64,000 bases of DNA, taken from positions 1 to 64,000 of the forward strand of contig DATCFY010000058.1 of the NCBI GenBank assembly GCA_036509255.1, written 5' to 3'. Source of the DNA: RYN-230 sp036509255 (GTDB lineage: Bacteria; Actinomycetota; Actinomycetes; Streptosporangiales; Streptosporangiaceae). Shown here one piece after another: positions 16,520-24,632 of the stretch (positions are counted from its first letter, which is position 1; each line of letters starts with the position of its first letter). Below the pieces are notes generated by a model, which saw only the letters and a list, made by a program, of their open reading frames with translations, was not told where the DNA came from and ran no database searches. Both the position numbers and the translations under genes were made by a program.

Positions 16520-17634
16520 TGCCGCGCGGACAGGCGGCGGTCCTGACCCCGTCCCGGCTGGTGATCGCCCGGAAGCGGCGCGGCCTCACCCTGACCCAGC
16601 TGGCCGGGCTGACCGGCCTGAGCACGCGCAGCATTTCCCTGTACGAGAACGGCCACCAGGAGCCGTCCGCGGACACGCTGCGGGAGCTGGCCGGAGCGCT
16701 CGACGTGTCCCCCGCCTTCCTGGGCGCACCCGACGTCGGCGAGATCCAGCCGGCCGCGGTGAGCTTCCGGGCGCTGAGCAAGATGACCGCCCGGCAGCGG
16801 GACCGGGCGCTGAGCGCGGGCCGGGTCGCGTTGCTGATCAACGACTGGATCGACACCAGGTTCCGGCTCCCGGAGACCGACATCCCGGGCCTCACCGGCG
16901 ACGATCCCGAGGCGGCCGCCGAGGTGGTCCGGGCCCGCTGGGGCCTGGGTGAGCGCCCGGTCAGCAACGTGCTCCACCTGCTGGAGTCCCGGGGGGCCCG
17001 GATCTTCTCGCTGACCCCGGAGAACACCGAGCTCGACGCCTACTCGCTGTACTGGCAGGGACAGCCGTTCATCTTCCTCGCCACCGGCAAGAGTGGCGAG
17101 CGGGGCCGCTTTGACGCCGCCCACGAGCTCGGCCACCTCGTCCTGCACGGCGAGCACCAGACGCCCGGCCGCCCGGCCGCCGAGGTTGAGGCCAACCGCT
17201 TCGCTGCCGCGTTCCTGATGCCCCGGGCCAGCGTGCTGGCCGAGGGCCTGCGCGACGCCACCCCGGCCCGGATCCTGGGCGCCAAGCGGACCTGGAAAGT
17301 GTCGGCCATGGCGCTCACCCACCGGCTGCACGAGCTGGACCTGCTGACCGACTGGGGCTACCGGACCGCGTGCGCGCAGCTCTCCCGGCTCGGCTACCGC
17401 TACAGCGAGCCGCAGGGCATCGAGCGCGAATCCTCGCAGCTGCTGGCCAAGGTGTTCCGGGCCGTCCGGGACGGCGGGGAGACTCCCGCCACGATCGCTG
17501 CCTCGATCGGGATCAGCACGAACGAGCTTCAGTCGCACGTGTTCGGCCTCACGCTGACCGCGGTGCCGGGCGACGGCCAGGCCGTGGGGACCCCGGCCCG
17601 GCACGGTCTGCGCCTGGTCCCGCCCCCCGGCTGA
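16519..17634 (+). CDS. XRE-family HTH domain fused to ImmA/IrrE metallopeptidase
   Basis: A 371-residue regulator-protease. The N-terminal HTH_3 domain (about 8-65: RLVIARKRRGLTLTQLAGLTGLSTRSISLYENGHQEPS) is followed by a linker, then an IrrE/ImmA-like zinc peptidase with HELGH (AAHELGHLVLH) and the downstream conserved EVEANRFAAAFLMP. Members of this family cleave or sequester a partner repressor in response to stress (IrrE-DdrO, ImmA-ImmR). Here both activities are in one chain. The ATG at 16519 overlaps the leader ORF. No partner repressor is adjacent, so it may act on a distant target or as an XRE antitoxin-like element. Confidence 0.88.
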   Translation: MPRGQAAVLTPSRLVIARKRRGLTLTQLAGLTGLSTRSISLYENGHQEPSADTLRELAGALDVSPAFLGAPDVGEIQPAAVSFRALSKMTARQRDRALSAGRVALLINDWIDTRFRLPETDIPGLTGDDPEAAAEVVRARWGLGERPVSNVLHLLESRGARIFSLTPENTELDAYSLYWQGQPFIFLATGKSGERGRFDAAHELGHLVLHGEHQTPGRPAAEVEANRFAAAFLMPRASVLAEGLRDATPARILGAKRTWKVSAMALTHRLHELDLLTDWGYRTACAQLSRLGYRYSEPQGIERESSQLLAKVFRAVRDGGETPATIAASIGISTNELQSHVFGLTLTAVPGDGQAVGTPARHGLRLVPPPG

Positions 17635-17694
17635 AACCCCGTCCGCGGGCTGAAATCCCGTCCCCGGGCTGAAATCCCGTCCCCGGGCTGAACC
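17619..17694 (+). repeat. four tandem 19-bp units spanning the XRE-ImmA stop codon
   Basis: Units at 17619-17637, 17638-17656, 17657-17675 and 17676-17694 share the core CCCGTCCCCGGGCTGAAAT with few substitutions. The first unit contains the gene's own last codons and TGA, so the array arose by duplicating the stop region. The CCCCGGG core could form alternative short stems. Confidence 0.9.
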
Positions 17695-17703
17695 CGCGTG
17701 CCC

Positions 17704-17725
17704 CGGCCGGCCCGCGGGCCGGCCG
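17704..17725. terminator. 22-bp perfect GC palindrome downstream of XRE-ImmA
   Basis: CGGCCGGCCCG followed directly by its reverse complement gives a perfect inverted repeat with almost no loop, then GTAAAT. The position after a convergent-free 3' end suggests transcription termination without a U-tract. Confidence 0.45.
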
Positions 17726-17757
17726 TAAATCAGTCGCCGCCCGGCCTGGCCCGGGGA

Positions 17758-17856
17758 ATGATGCCCGCCATGGACGGAGACGGCTCCGCAGACTCACGCT
17801 ACGCCCGGATGCGGTGGAACACCCCGCTGCCCGAATCGCACGCTCGCCTGGCCTGA
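17758..17856 (+). pseudogene. possible 5' remnant of a class I SAM methyltransferase gene
   Basis: A 32-codon frame (ATGs at 17758, 17761 and 17770) ends YARMRWNTPLPESHARLA. The RWNTPL.E.HA.L pattern resembles the N-terminus of actinobacterial SAM-dependent methyltransferases, which normally continue into the SAM-binding VLDLGCG motif. Here a TGA follows, and no GxGxG-like coding sequence is found in any plus frame downstream. It is probably a decayed fragment; a real 29-residue peptide cannot be excluded. Confidence 0.35.
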
Positions 17857-18068
17857 GCGGCGGCGCGGAGGCGACTCCCCGGTGATCGTCCCCGGCGCTA
17901 TCCCTGGCTGACGTCGCGGCGGGGCCAGCACGCCAATGCTGATCGCCAAGTCAGGGCAGAGGAGCGTGACCAGCCTGGCACGGTAACCCGGACTCTCCGC
18001 CGAGGCCCCCCCTCACCCCCCTAGAAGGTGCTCGGTCACGCAGGCATGATCCCAGGTTCACCAGGTCA

Positions 18069-18128
18069 TCTGACTTGCGTATGGTTTAGTCAGAGCTTAC
18101 AGTCCTGGCTAATACCTCATTTAGCCAG
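18069..18128 (+). promoter_or_regulatory. promoter/operator with two inverted repeats before the SDR gene
   Basis: TCTGACT (18069-18075) pairs with AGTCAGA (18088-18094), and CTGGCTAA (18105-18112) pairs with TTAGCCAG (18121-18128). Both sit in the A/T-rich region just upstream of the SDR start. The CTGACTTG at 18070-18077 also occurs on the opposite strand upstream of the hxlR-like gene (about 18875-18882), suggesting a shared regulator. Confidence 0.5.
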
Positions 18129-18149
18129 CCTTATCCTCCTGGAGCCGTC

Positions 18150-18848
18150 ATGGACATCTCAGCCAGCACCGCCCTCGTCACCGGGGCCAACCGCGGATTC
18201 GGCCGGGCGCTGGCCGCGGAACTGATCAGCCGCGGCGCGCGCGTGTACGCCGGCGCCCGCGACCCGGCCGCGGTCAGCCTGCCCGGCGCCATCCCCGTGG
18301 CGCTGGACATCACCGACCCGGCGTCGGTCGCCGCCGCCGCGGCAGCCGCGGGCGACGTCACGTTGCTGGTCAACAACGCGGGGGTCGGCACCGGGGCATC
18401 GCTGCTGGACGGCGACCTGGAGCAGCTCCGGCTGGAGATGGATACTCACTTCTTCGGCACGCTCGCGGTGACCCGGGCCTTCGCGCCGAAGATCGCCGCG
18501 AACGGCGGCGGGTCCATCCTGAACATCCTGTCCGCGCTGTCCTGGATCAGCTTCCCGCGCATCGGCGGGTACTGCGCGGCCAAGTCCGCCGAGTGGTCGC
18601 TGACCAACGCGCTGCGCCAGGAACTCGCGCCGCAGGGCATCCGGGTCAGCGGGCTGCACGTGGGCTACATGGACACCGACCTGGCCGCCCGGGTCGACGC
18701 GGCCAAGCTGGACCCCCGGGATGTCGCCGTGACCGCAGTGGACGGCGTCGCCGCGGGCGCCTACGAGATCCTGGCCGACGAGCTCAGCCAGAAGCTCCAG
18801 GCGGGCCTGGCCGGCGGGGTCAGCGCCCTGTACCCGGATCTTCCCTGA
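18150..18848 (+). CDS. short-chain dehydrogenase/reductase (classical SDR)
   Basis: A 232-residue complete SDR. TGANRGFG (residues 9-16) is the cofactor loop, VNNAG the stabilising motif, ILSALSW supplies the catalytic Ser, and YCAAK is an intact YxxxK. The short C-terminus is typical of the ~230-residue NAD(P)-dependent subgroup. ATG at 18150 follows TCCTGGAGCC. It precedes an HxlR regulator that seems to share its operator. HxlR regulators often control quinone- or aldehyde-reducing enzymes, so a redox or electrophile response is a reasonable inference. The substrate is unknown. Confidence 0.88.
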   Translation: MDISASTALVTGANRGFGRALAAELISRGARVYAGARDPAAVSLPGAIPVALDITDPASVAAAAAAAGDVTLLVNNAGVGTGASLLDGDLEQLRLEMDTHFFGTLAVTRAFAPKIAANGGGSILNILSALSWISFPRIGGYCAAKSAEWSLTNALRQELAPQGIRVSGLHVGYMDTDLAARVDAAKLDPRDVAVTAVDGVAAGAYEILADELSQKLQAGLAGGVSALYPDLP

Positions 18849-18898
18849 ACTGTGCCGCGCTGAATTAGGCAAGCACAAGTCAGGCGATGGTGGACGCA

Positions 18899-18904
18899 TA
18901 CAGT
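18899..18904 (+). promoter_or_regulatory. leaderless -10 element of the hxlR-like gene
   Basis: TACAGT ends 6 nt before the ATG at 18911, the spacing of leaderless transcripts. This decides the start over an ATG at 18887, which would lie upstream of the -10 element. The CAAGTCAG at 18875-18882 overlaps the -35 region and is the reverse complement of the motif near the SDR promoter. Confidence 0.5.
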
Positions 18905-18910
18905 GGGCAC

Positions 18911-19387
18911 ATGGTGTCTGCGACTGTCCGGCTGACCGGCCCGCTCGACTCGCGGGAGAACTTCGACAACGCCGCCTGCCCGATCGCGGGGGCCATCGAC
19001 GTGGTCGGCGCCCGGTCCGCGTTCCTGCTGCTGCGCGAGGCCTTCTACGGGACCTCCCGGTTCGACGACTTCGCGGAGCGGGTGGGAATCAGCCAGCCGG
19101 TCGCGGCGGCCCGGCTCCGGGAACTGGTCGCAGACGGGCTGCTGGCGCGTGAGCCGTATCAGGAGCCAGGCCAGCGGACCCGGATGCAGTACCGGCTGAC
19201 CGAGAAGGGCACGGAGTTCTTCCCGGTGCTGGCCGCGCTGATGGAGTGGGGCAACCGCTGGGTCCGGCCTGCCCCGCTGGAGTTCCGGCACCGGGACTGC
19301 GGCGAGCCGGTGCACACCGAACTGCGCTGCGCCCGGGATCACCACGTCGCGGCCAGCGACCTCGACCTGGTCCTGACCAAGGGATAG
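18911..19387 (+). CDS. HxlR-family transcriptional regulator
   Basis: A 158-residue winged-helix protein. CPIAGAIDVVGARSAFLLLREAFYGTSRFDDFAERVGISQPVAAARLRELVADGLL is the HxlR DNA-binding core, with the family's conserved Cys at the start of the domain (residue about 22) as a possible redox or electrophile sensor. The remainder has YRLTEKGTEFFPVLAALMEWGNRW and a C-terminal extension with additional Cys (RDCGEP, LRCARDHH). It probably represses the SDR upstream and itself through the shared CTGACTTG motif. Confidence 0.88.
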   Translation: MVSATVRLTGPLDSRENFDNAACPIAGAIDVVGARSAFLLLREAFYGTSRFDDFAERVGISQPVAAARLRELVADGLLAREPYQEPGQRTRMQYRLTEKGTEFFPVLAALMEWGNRWVRPAPLEFRHRDCGEPVHTELRCARDHHVAASDLDLVLTKG

Positions 19388-19423
19388 CAGACCCGGCCCC
19401 CGCGCCCTGGGCAGGCGGCGCGG

Positions 19424-20875
19424 TCAGCGAGTCCCCGCGCAGTCCTCCTCGTCACAAGGCCGCACGATGGGGCCGACCCCCGCGATCGCCCGCGCCTGGG
19501 CCCGGGCCAGCAGGACCGCGGCCGCCTGCACCGCGTTCTCCCCCGTGCGGGACATCCGGCTGGCGATCAGCCCGGTCACGATCGGGGTCGAGAACGACGT
19601 GCCGCTGCACCGGGCCATCCCGTGGAAATGGCGTTGCCCGTGCCCATCCGGCGGGACGTAGCAGTGGTAGGTCCCGGTGGCCCAGGCGTTGACCAGTCCG
19701 CGGCCGCGCGCGTACACGTCCACCCAGCTGCCGTAGTTGCTGAAGCTGGCCCGGGTGCGCCCGTCCGCCGCCAGCGCCCCCACCGCGATCATGCCGTCGA
19801 ACGCCGCGGGCCAGAATCGGCGGCGGGAGCTGTTGTTCCCGGCGGCCACCACGCACGCGACACCCTTGTGCTGGCGGAGCCGACGCCGCCACGCGTCGAA
19901 CGCCGTAAGCGGGAGGAGCTTGCGCGTCGGGGACGCGATGGTCAGGTTGAACAGGTCGTATCCCTGGTCCAGGGCCGAGTCCAGCTTGGGCACCGCGTCC
20001 GCCTCCAGCGCGCTGCCCGCGATGTTGAACACGTTCGCGCAGTAGAGCTCGACCGCGGGCGCCATGCACCGGAGCACCCCGGCGACGAACGTGCCGTGCC
20101 CGACGTACGGGACGATCACCTCCGGGTCGCTTCCGGGCGGCACGAGGCCCGGGTCCGGGTCCGGGTCGCCCTGCACGCCGGCCAGCCAGGCGTGCGCGTC
20201 GGCCGCGCCGGCCACCAGCCCGGTGTCGGCCACGAAGACCCGGACTCCCCCGCCGTGATTTCCCGGGCAGGGCCCGGGCTCCGGCTCGGTGCCGTAGGGG
20301 ACCTCCTCCGGCTCCGTGGCCATGCAGGGCACGACCGGGGACACGGTCACGACGTGATTCGGGGTCGCGACGCCGGCGCCCAGCTGCCGGTCGATCTCGC
20401 CCAGGGCCAGGAGCACGCCGGACGGGGCTTGCTCGTCCCCGGGCTCGGTGTCATCGTCCCGGCGGTCGTCGTCCTGGTAACGGCTGCCGGCCAGCGCGAG
20501 CGCCACCACCCCCTGGGTGACGCGCCGCAGTTGCGGGAGCCAGGGGGGCGGTTCCCCGGATTCCCCGGCTCCCTCCGGCTCAGGTCCGGGCGCGGCGTCC
20601 GGCCCGGCTTCCGGCACGGGGCGCTCCGGCGGGAACCGGCCTTCCGGGTACACCGGGGGCAGGATTTCCGCCCTCGGCCGCGCCACGATCACCAGCACCC
20701 GGTCCAGATCCTCGTCCCGGACGAGGAGGACGCCTTTCTGGTACATGAACGCGATTCCGCCATCCAGGTCGGGTTCCGTTTTCACGTGTATTCCGGCCCG
20801 GCGGAACGCATGTTTTATCACACTGGCCTCGGCTATCGCGGTGGGATCGAGCCTGGGCCTGCCTGCGTCGGCCAT
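19424..20875 (-). CDS. cytoplasmic S8 (subtilisin-like) serine protease of the CHAT-sigma locus
   Basis: A 483-residue subtilase without signal peptide or membrane segment. A unique N-terminal domain (about 1-78: MADAGRPRLDPTAIAEASVIK, predicted mixed alpha/beta) is joined by an acidic, proline-rich linker (about 79-112) to the protease. The catalytic residues are Asp217 (VADTG), His260 (GHGTFVAG), oxyanion Asn347 (AAGNNS) and Ser427 (SGTSFSTP), so it should be active. The ATG at 20875 has AGGAGG upstream. It is divergent from the TPR-CHAT gene across only 64 bp, a pairing that implies joint control. Its intracellular location, with another protease next door, suggests a regulated proteolytic cascade rather than nutrition. 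Confidence 0.9.
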   Translation of the reverse strand: MADAGRPRLDPTAIAEASVIKHAFRRAGIHVKTEPDLDGGIAFMYQKGVLLVRDEDLDRVLVIVARPRAEILPPVYPEGRFPPERPVPEAGPDAAPGPEPEGAGESGEPPPWLPQLRRVTQGVVALALAGSRYQDDDRRDDDTEPGDEQAPSGVLLALGEIDRQLGAGVATPNHVVTVSPVVPCMATEPEEVPYGTEPEPGPCPGNHGGGVRVFVADTGLVAGAADAHAWLAGVQGDPDPDPGLVPPGSDPEVIVPYVGHGTFVAGVLRCMAPAVELYCANVFNIAGSALEADAVPKLDSALDQGYDLFNLTIASPTRKLLPLTAFDAWRRRLRQHKGVACVVAAGNNSSRRRFWPAAFDGMIAVGALAADGRTRASFSNYGSWVDVYARGRGLVNAWATGTYHCYVPPDGHGQRHFHGMARCSGTSFSTPIVTGLIASRMSRTGENAVQAAAVLLARAQARAIAGVGPIVRPCDEEDCAGTR

Positions 20876-20920
20876 GGTGTGCCTCCTATGCTCCGTAAAG
20901 CCATAGACGTCGGAATGGCA

Positions 20921-20940
20921 CCGATCTAGCATCGGCGCTG
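20921..20940. promoter_or_regulatory. palindrome and leaderless -10 in the S8/TPR-CHAT divergent promoter
   Basis: CCGATctagcATCGG (20921-20935) is an inverted repeat that overlaps TAGCAT (20927-20932), the likely -10 of the TPR-CHAT gene, 7 nt before its GTG. A dimeric regulator bound here could silence the CHAT gene and, within the 64-bp spacer, also the protease gene. Confidence 0.5.
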
Positions 20941-23615
20941 TGGGGGGCAAAAGCCAGGTCATTACCCCGGCTGCGGCCGGCGTGCCGGAATTGCTGACCT
21001 TCGCCGCGTCCCGGCCACGGGAAGGGCTGGCCCGGGCCCGCGCGATACTCGCGGGCCGGCCGACGCCGCTGGAGGCGTCCGTCGCGCACCACGCCGCCGG
21101 GTTCGTGCTGCGTGAGTTCGGCGACCTCGGCGCGGCCCTCCGCGAACTGCGGGCCGCGCTGCGCGCGGCACGGCAGGCCGGGTCCCCTTCCCGCGAGGCG
21201 GATGTGCTGGCCTCGCTCGGCGTCGCGCTGGTCTACGCGGGCCGGACCAGTGCCGGGCTGGCCGCGCTCGACCAGGCGGGACGGCAGGCCAGTGGTAACC
21301 AGGCGGCCCGCATCCTGCATCGCCGGGCCATCGTGCTGTGGACCCTGGGCCGCTACCCCGAGGCGCTCGGCGACCTGCACCGGGCGGTGGCCACGCTGCG
21401 CCGGGACGGGGACATCATCTGGGCCGGGCGCGCGCTCACCGCCCGGGCGCTGGTCTACCTGGCCCAGGGGCGCACCCGGCAGGCGGCGCGGGATCTGGCT
21501 GCGGCCGAGCGGCTGTTCGCCGGGACCGGCCAGGAGCTCGAATCCGCCTACCTGGTGCACAACCGGGGCATCGTCGCGTTCCGCACCGGGGACCTCCCGA
21601 TGGCGCTGAGCTGCCTGGATGAGGCGGCCCGGCGGTATTCGTCGCTGGACGTGCCGCCGCCGGACCTCAGCCTCGACCGGTGCGCGGTGCTGCTCGCGGC
21701 GGGCCTGCCCGGCGACGCGCTGACCCGGGCGGAACAGGCCATCGGCGAGTTCGAGCGGATCCGCGGCCAGTCCACCAAGAAGGCGGAGCTGCTGCTGGCC
21801 GCGGCCAGCGCCGCGCTCGCGGCGGACCAGCCGCCGGTGGCCCTGGCCCGCGCCCAGGCGGCCCGGCGCCTGTTCCGGGCCCAGCACCGGGACCGGTGGG
21901 CGGCGCACGCCGGGTTCCTGGTGCTCAGCGCCCGCTTCGCCCAGGGCGAGGGTTCCGCGCCGCTGCTCCGGGCGGCGGGCCAGCTGGCCGGCGACCTCGA
22001 CCGGCTGGGCTCGGCAGAGGCACCGCAGGCGCACCTGCTGGCCGGGCGGATCGCACTGCGGCTCGGCCGGCCGGACGAGTCCCGCCGTCATCTCGCGGCG
22101 GCCGCCCGCAGCCGCTTCCGCGGGCCGGCCTACTCCCGGGCGGCCGGCTGGCTGGCCGAGGCCCTGCTGGCGGAGGTGGCCGCCAATCCGCGCCGCCTGC
22201 TGCACGCCTGCCGCCGCGGGCTGGACGTGCTGGACGGGCACCGGCTCACGCTGGGCGCCTCTGAGCTGCGGGCCCAGGCCACGGCAGCTGGCGCCGAGCT
22301 GGCGGAGCTGGCGCTGCGCCAGGCGCTCCGCTCGGGCCGACCCCGGCCCCTGCTGTGCTGGAGCGAGCGATGGCGGGCCACTGCGCTGGCCGTGCCCACG
22401 GTGCGGCCCGGCGACGACCGGGAACTGGCCGCCGATCTGTCCGCCGCCCGGGATGCCGCCAGCCGCGTGGCCCAGGCCGAGGCCCGCGGCCGCCCCGTGG
22501 CCGCACTGCGCCAGCAGCAGCGGGCGCTGGAAGACGCGGTCCGGGCTCGGGTGATGCGCGCCCCGGGGTCCGCCGGCACCGGCGGCGGCCGGGAGCTCGA
22601 TCCCGGCGTCCTGCTGGCCGCGCTGGACGGAACGCAGCTGGTGCAGATCGTCAGCATCGGCGCCGAGCTGCACGTCCTGGTCTGCGGCGGAGGCCGGGTC
22701 CGGCACGTCGCGGCAGGCCAGGCGGATCAGGCCATCCGGGCGACCGAGCTGGCCCGGTTCGGCCTGCGCCGGCTGGCCCATAGCCGGCCGGCCCGCGACC
22801 CGCCCGGGAGCCCGCGGGAGGGCCCGCCGGACAGCACCGGCAGCGCGTTCGCGCTCCTGGATGTGACGGGACGCCAGCTGGAGCGGACGCTGCTCGGCGA
22901 CGCGGTCCGCCACCTCGGCGACGGGCCCGTGGTCATCGTCCCGCCGGGCCGGTTCCACGCGATTCCCTGGGCCCTGCTGCCGTCGCTGCGGGACCGGGTG
23001 GTCAGCGTGGCCCCGTCGGCCCGGGCCTGGCTGCGGGCCCGGGCGGCCACGCCGCCGGCCCGGCGGCACGCGGTCCTGGCCCGCGGCCCGGGCCTGGGCA
23101 CCGGGGGCGCCGAGGTCCCGGCCCTGGCGCCGCTGTACGACGACGTCACCGTCCTGGGTGACGGGGCCGCCACGAGCGGGCGCCTGCTGGAGGCCATCGA
23201 CGGCGCCTGGCTGGCGCACATCGCGGCGCACGGCACGTTCCGGGCCGACAGCCCGCTGTTCTCCTCGCTGCGGATGGCCGACGGCCCGCTCACGGTCTAC
23301 GACTTCGAGCGGCTGCGCCGCGCGCCGCACCTCGTGATCCTGCCCTGCTGCGACTCGGGCCGGCTCGCCCCGGCCGGCGCGGACGAACTCCTCGGCCTGG
23401 TCAGCAGCCTCCTGCCGCTGGGCACGGCCGGGGTGGTCGCCAGTGTCGCGCCGCTCAATGACCAAGCGGCGGTCCCGCTGATGCTGGCGCTGCATCAGCG
23501 GCTGCGCTCCGGCCAGACGCTCGCCGGGAGCCTGTGCGCGATCAGGCGTCAGGTCAGGAATGATCCGGTCCTCCTCGGCGCGGCCTGGTCCTTGGTGGCG
23601 CTCGGCGCGGGCTAG
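20940..23615 (+). CDS. TPR-CHAT caspase-like protease
   Basis: An 891-residue protein. Residues about 1-480 are alpha-helical TPR-like repeats (e.g. ALGDLHRAVATLRRDGD, ARDLAAAERLFAGTGQ, ALSCLDEAARRYSSL). A coiled linker follows (about 500-560). The C-terminal CHAT domain (about 580-891) has the caspase-type pair His764 (HIAAHGTF) and Cys804 (LPCCDSG, matching the family's SACETG loop), so it should be catalytically competent. CHAT proteases are activated by partner sensing through TPRs and cleave specific substrates. The GTG start at 20940 sits 7 nt after a -10. It is followed by a terminator-like palindrome and, 399 nt on, by a sigma-factor gene. Partner and substrate are inferred, not seen. 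Confidence 0.9.
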   Translation: MGGKSQVITPAAAGVPELLTFAASRPREGLARARAILAGRPTPLEASVAHHAAGFVLREFGDLGAALRELRAALRAARQAGSPSREADVLASLGVALVYAGRTSAGLAALDQAGRQASGNQAARILHRRAIVLWTLGRYPEALGDLHRAVATLRRDGDIIWAGRALTARALVYLAQGRTRQAARDLAAAERLFAGTGQELESAYLVHNRGIVAFRTGDLPMALSCLDEAARRYSSLDVPPPDLSLDRCAVLLAAGLPGDALTRAEQAIGEFERIRGQSTKKAELLLAAASAALAADQPPVALARAQAARRLFRAQHRDRWAAHAGFLVLSARFAQGEGSAPLLRAAGQLAGDLDRLGSAEAPQAHLLAGRIALRLGRPDESRRHLAAAARSRFRGPAYSRAAGWLAEALLAEVAANPRRLLHACRRGLDVLDGHRLTLGASELRAQATAAGAELAELALRQALRSGRPRPLLCWSERWRATALAVPTVRPGDDRELAADLSAARDAASRVAQAEARGRPVAALRQQQRALEDAVRARVMRAPGSAGTGGGRELDPGVLLAALDGTQLVQIVSIGAELHVLVCGGGRVRHVAAGQADQAIRATELARFGLRRLAHSRPARDPPGSPREGPPDSTGSAFALLDVTGRQLERTLLGDAVRHLGDGPVVIVPPGRFHAIPWALLPSLRDRVVSVAPSARAWLRARAATPPARRHAVLARGPGLGTGGAEVPALAPLYDDVTVLGDGAATSGRLLEAIDGAWLAHIAAHGTFRADSPLFSSLRMADGPLTVYDFERLRRAPHLVILPCCDSGRLAPAGADELLGLVSSLLPLGTAGVVASVAPLNDQAAVPLMLALHQRLRSGQTLAGSLCAIRRQVRNDPVLLGAAWSLVALGAG

Positions 23616-24014
23616 CAGGGTGCGGGCCTTGCCGGCCCGGGCCGGCTGCGCCGTCTCGGCGAGCACAGCCGGCCGGGGCCGTCCCCCGCTCCCGCTTCCC
23701 CTGGCCCGGTTGGCGGGCTTCCTGACTGGACGGAGCGTCCCGGGGCCCGCCTGATACGGCTGCAGCGGAACCGGTCCCGGAAAACTTGCGCCGCGCGGGT
23801 GGTATCACGCCCGGCCTGGCGGCCTCCGTCTCAGCGAAGCGTGCAGTCGAGCCAGGCGGGCGGAGCGTGGCGGCGGTCTCCGGCCGCCGCGCCGCCAGAG
23901 GGTCAGGTGCCGATGGGGATAGCGTCCGGACCGGGCCGTACCCGTACAATGCAGGGCATTCACGGGCCTCCCGCGGCGCTGCGGCGGCCCGCGCGGCGAG
24001 AGGACGGGCCCGCG
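23616..24014. other. spacer between TPR-CHAT and sigma genes with palindrome and promoter
   Basis: GCCGGCCC followed by its complement makes a perfect 16-bp palindrome at 23631-23646, a likely terminator for the CHAT transcript. TACAAT at 23945-23950 is a good -10, implying that the sigma gene has its own promoter and a leader of about 60 nt. I see no convincing coding sequence between them. Confidence 0.5.
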
Positions 24015-24632
24015 ATGCGCGATGACTCGCCGGTCGCCGTGCTGGTGGCCCGGGCCCGGGACGGTGACAAGCAGGCCTGGGACGCGATCGTGGACCGGTA
24101 CGCGCCGCTGATCTGGTCGATCTGCCGCCGGTACCGGCTGGACCGGGCCGACGCGGACGACGTGGGGCAGAGCGTCTGGCTCCGGCTGGTGGACCAGTTA
24201 GCGCTGATCCGCGAGCCTGCGGCGCTGCCGGGCTGGCTGGCCACGACCACCCGCCGGGAGTGCGGCCGGGTGCTCAGCGCGGCCCGCCGGCAGGAGGCGC
24301 TGGGCGATGCGGTGGACGCCGCGGACGTCCCGGACGGTGAGCCGGCGGCGGCGGAACGCGAGGTGCTCGCCGCCGAACGGCACGCGGCGCTCCGGGAGGC
24401 CTTCACCCACCTGCCGCCGCGCTGCCAGGAGCTGGTCGGCCTGCTCCTGGAGGATCCGCCCGTCCCCTACGCTGACATCAGTGCCAAGCTGGGCATCCCG
24501 GTCGGCAGCATCGGCCCGAGCCGGGCCCGCTGCCTGGACCGTCTCCGCCGGTATCCGGCGGTCGCCGCCCTGATCAGCAACGAAATCCCGGCCGGAGGTG
24601 ACCCCAGTGACGAGCCAGCAGTGGGCCGATGA
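24015..24632 (+). CDS. sigma-70 family (ECF-like) RNA polymerase sigma factor
   Basis: A 205-residue sigma factor with region 2 (about 8-80: AWDAIVDRYAPLIWSICRRYRLDRADADDVGQSVWLRLVDQ) and region 4 (about 125-180: REAFTHLPPRCQELVGLLLEDPPVPYADISAKLGIPVGSIGPSRARCLDRLRR). The region-2 YRLDRADADDVGQSVWLRL is the SigK/SigE-like group commonly seen with a small downstream partner. An alternative ATG at 23949 lies inside the -10, so 24015 (GAGAGGA upstream) is preferred. The next gene starts 26 nt inside this one, showing tight coupling. With TPR-CHAT and S8 proteases nearby, it is likely the transcriptional output of the locus. Confidence 0.88.
   Translation: MRDDSPVAVLVARARDGDKQAWDAIVDRYAPLIWSICRRYRLDRADADDVGQSVWLRLVDQLALIREPAALPGWLATTTRRECGRVLSAARRQEALGDAVDAADVPDGEPAAAEREVLAAERHAALREAFTHLPPRCQELVGLLLEDPPVPYADISAKLGIPVGSIGPSRARCLDRLRRYPAVAALISNEIPAGGDPSDEPAVGR

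Noticed and set aside
20886..23666. 926-codon open frame opposite the TPR-CHAT gene
   Set aside because: Its composition (R/G/P/Q-rich, no motifs) is that of an antisense shadow in high-GC DNA; the plus frame has coherent TPR and CHAT domains.
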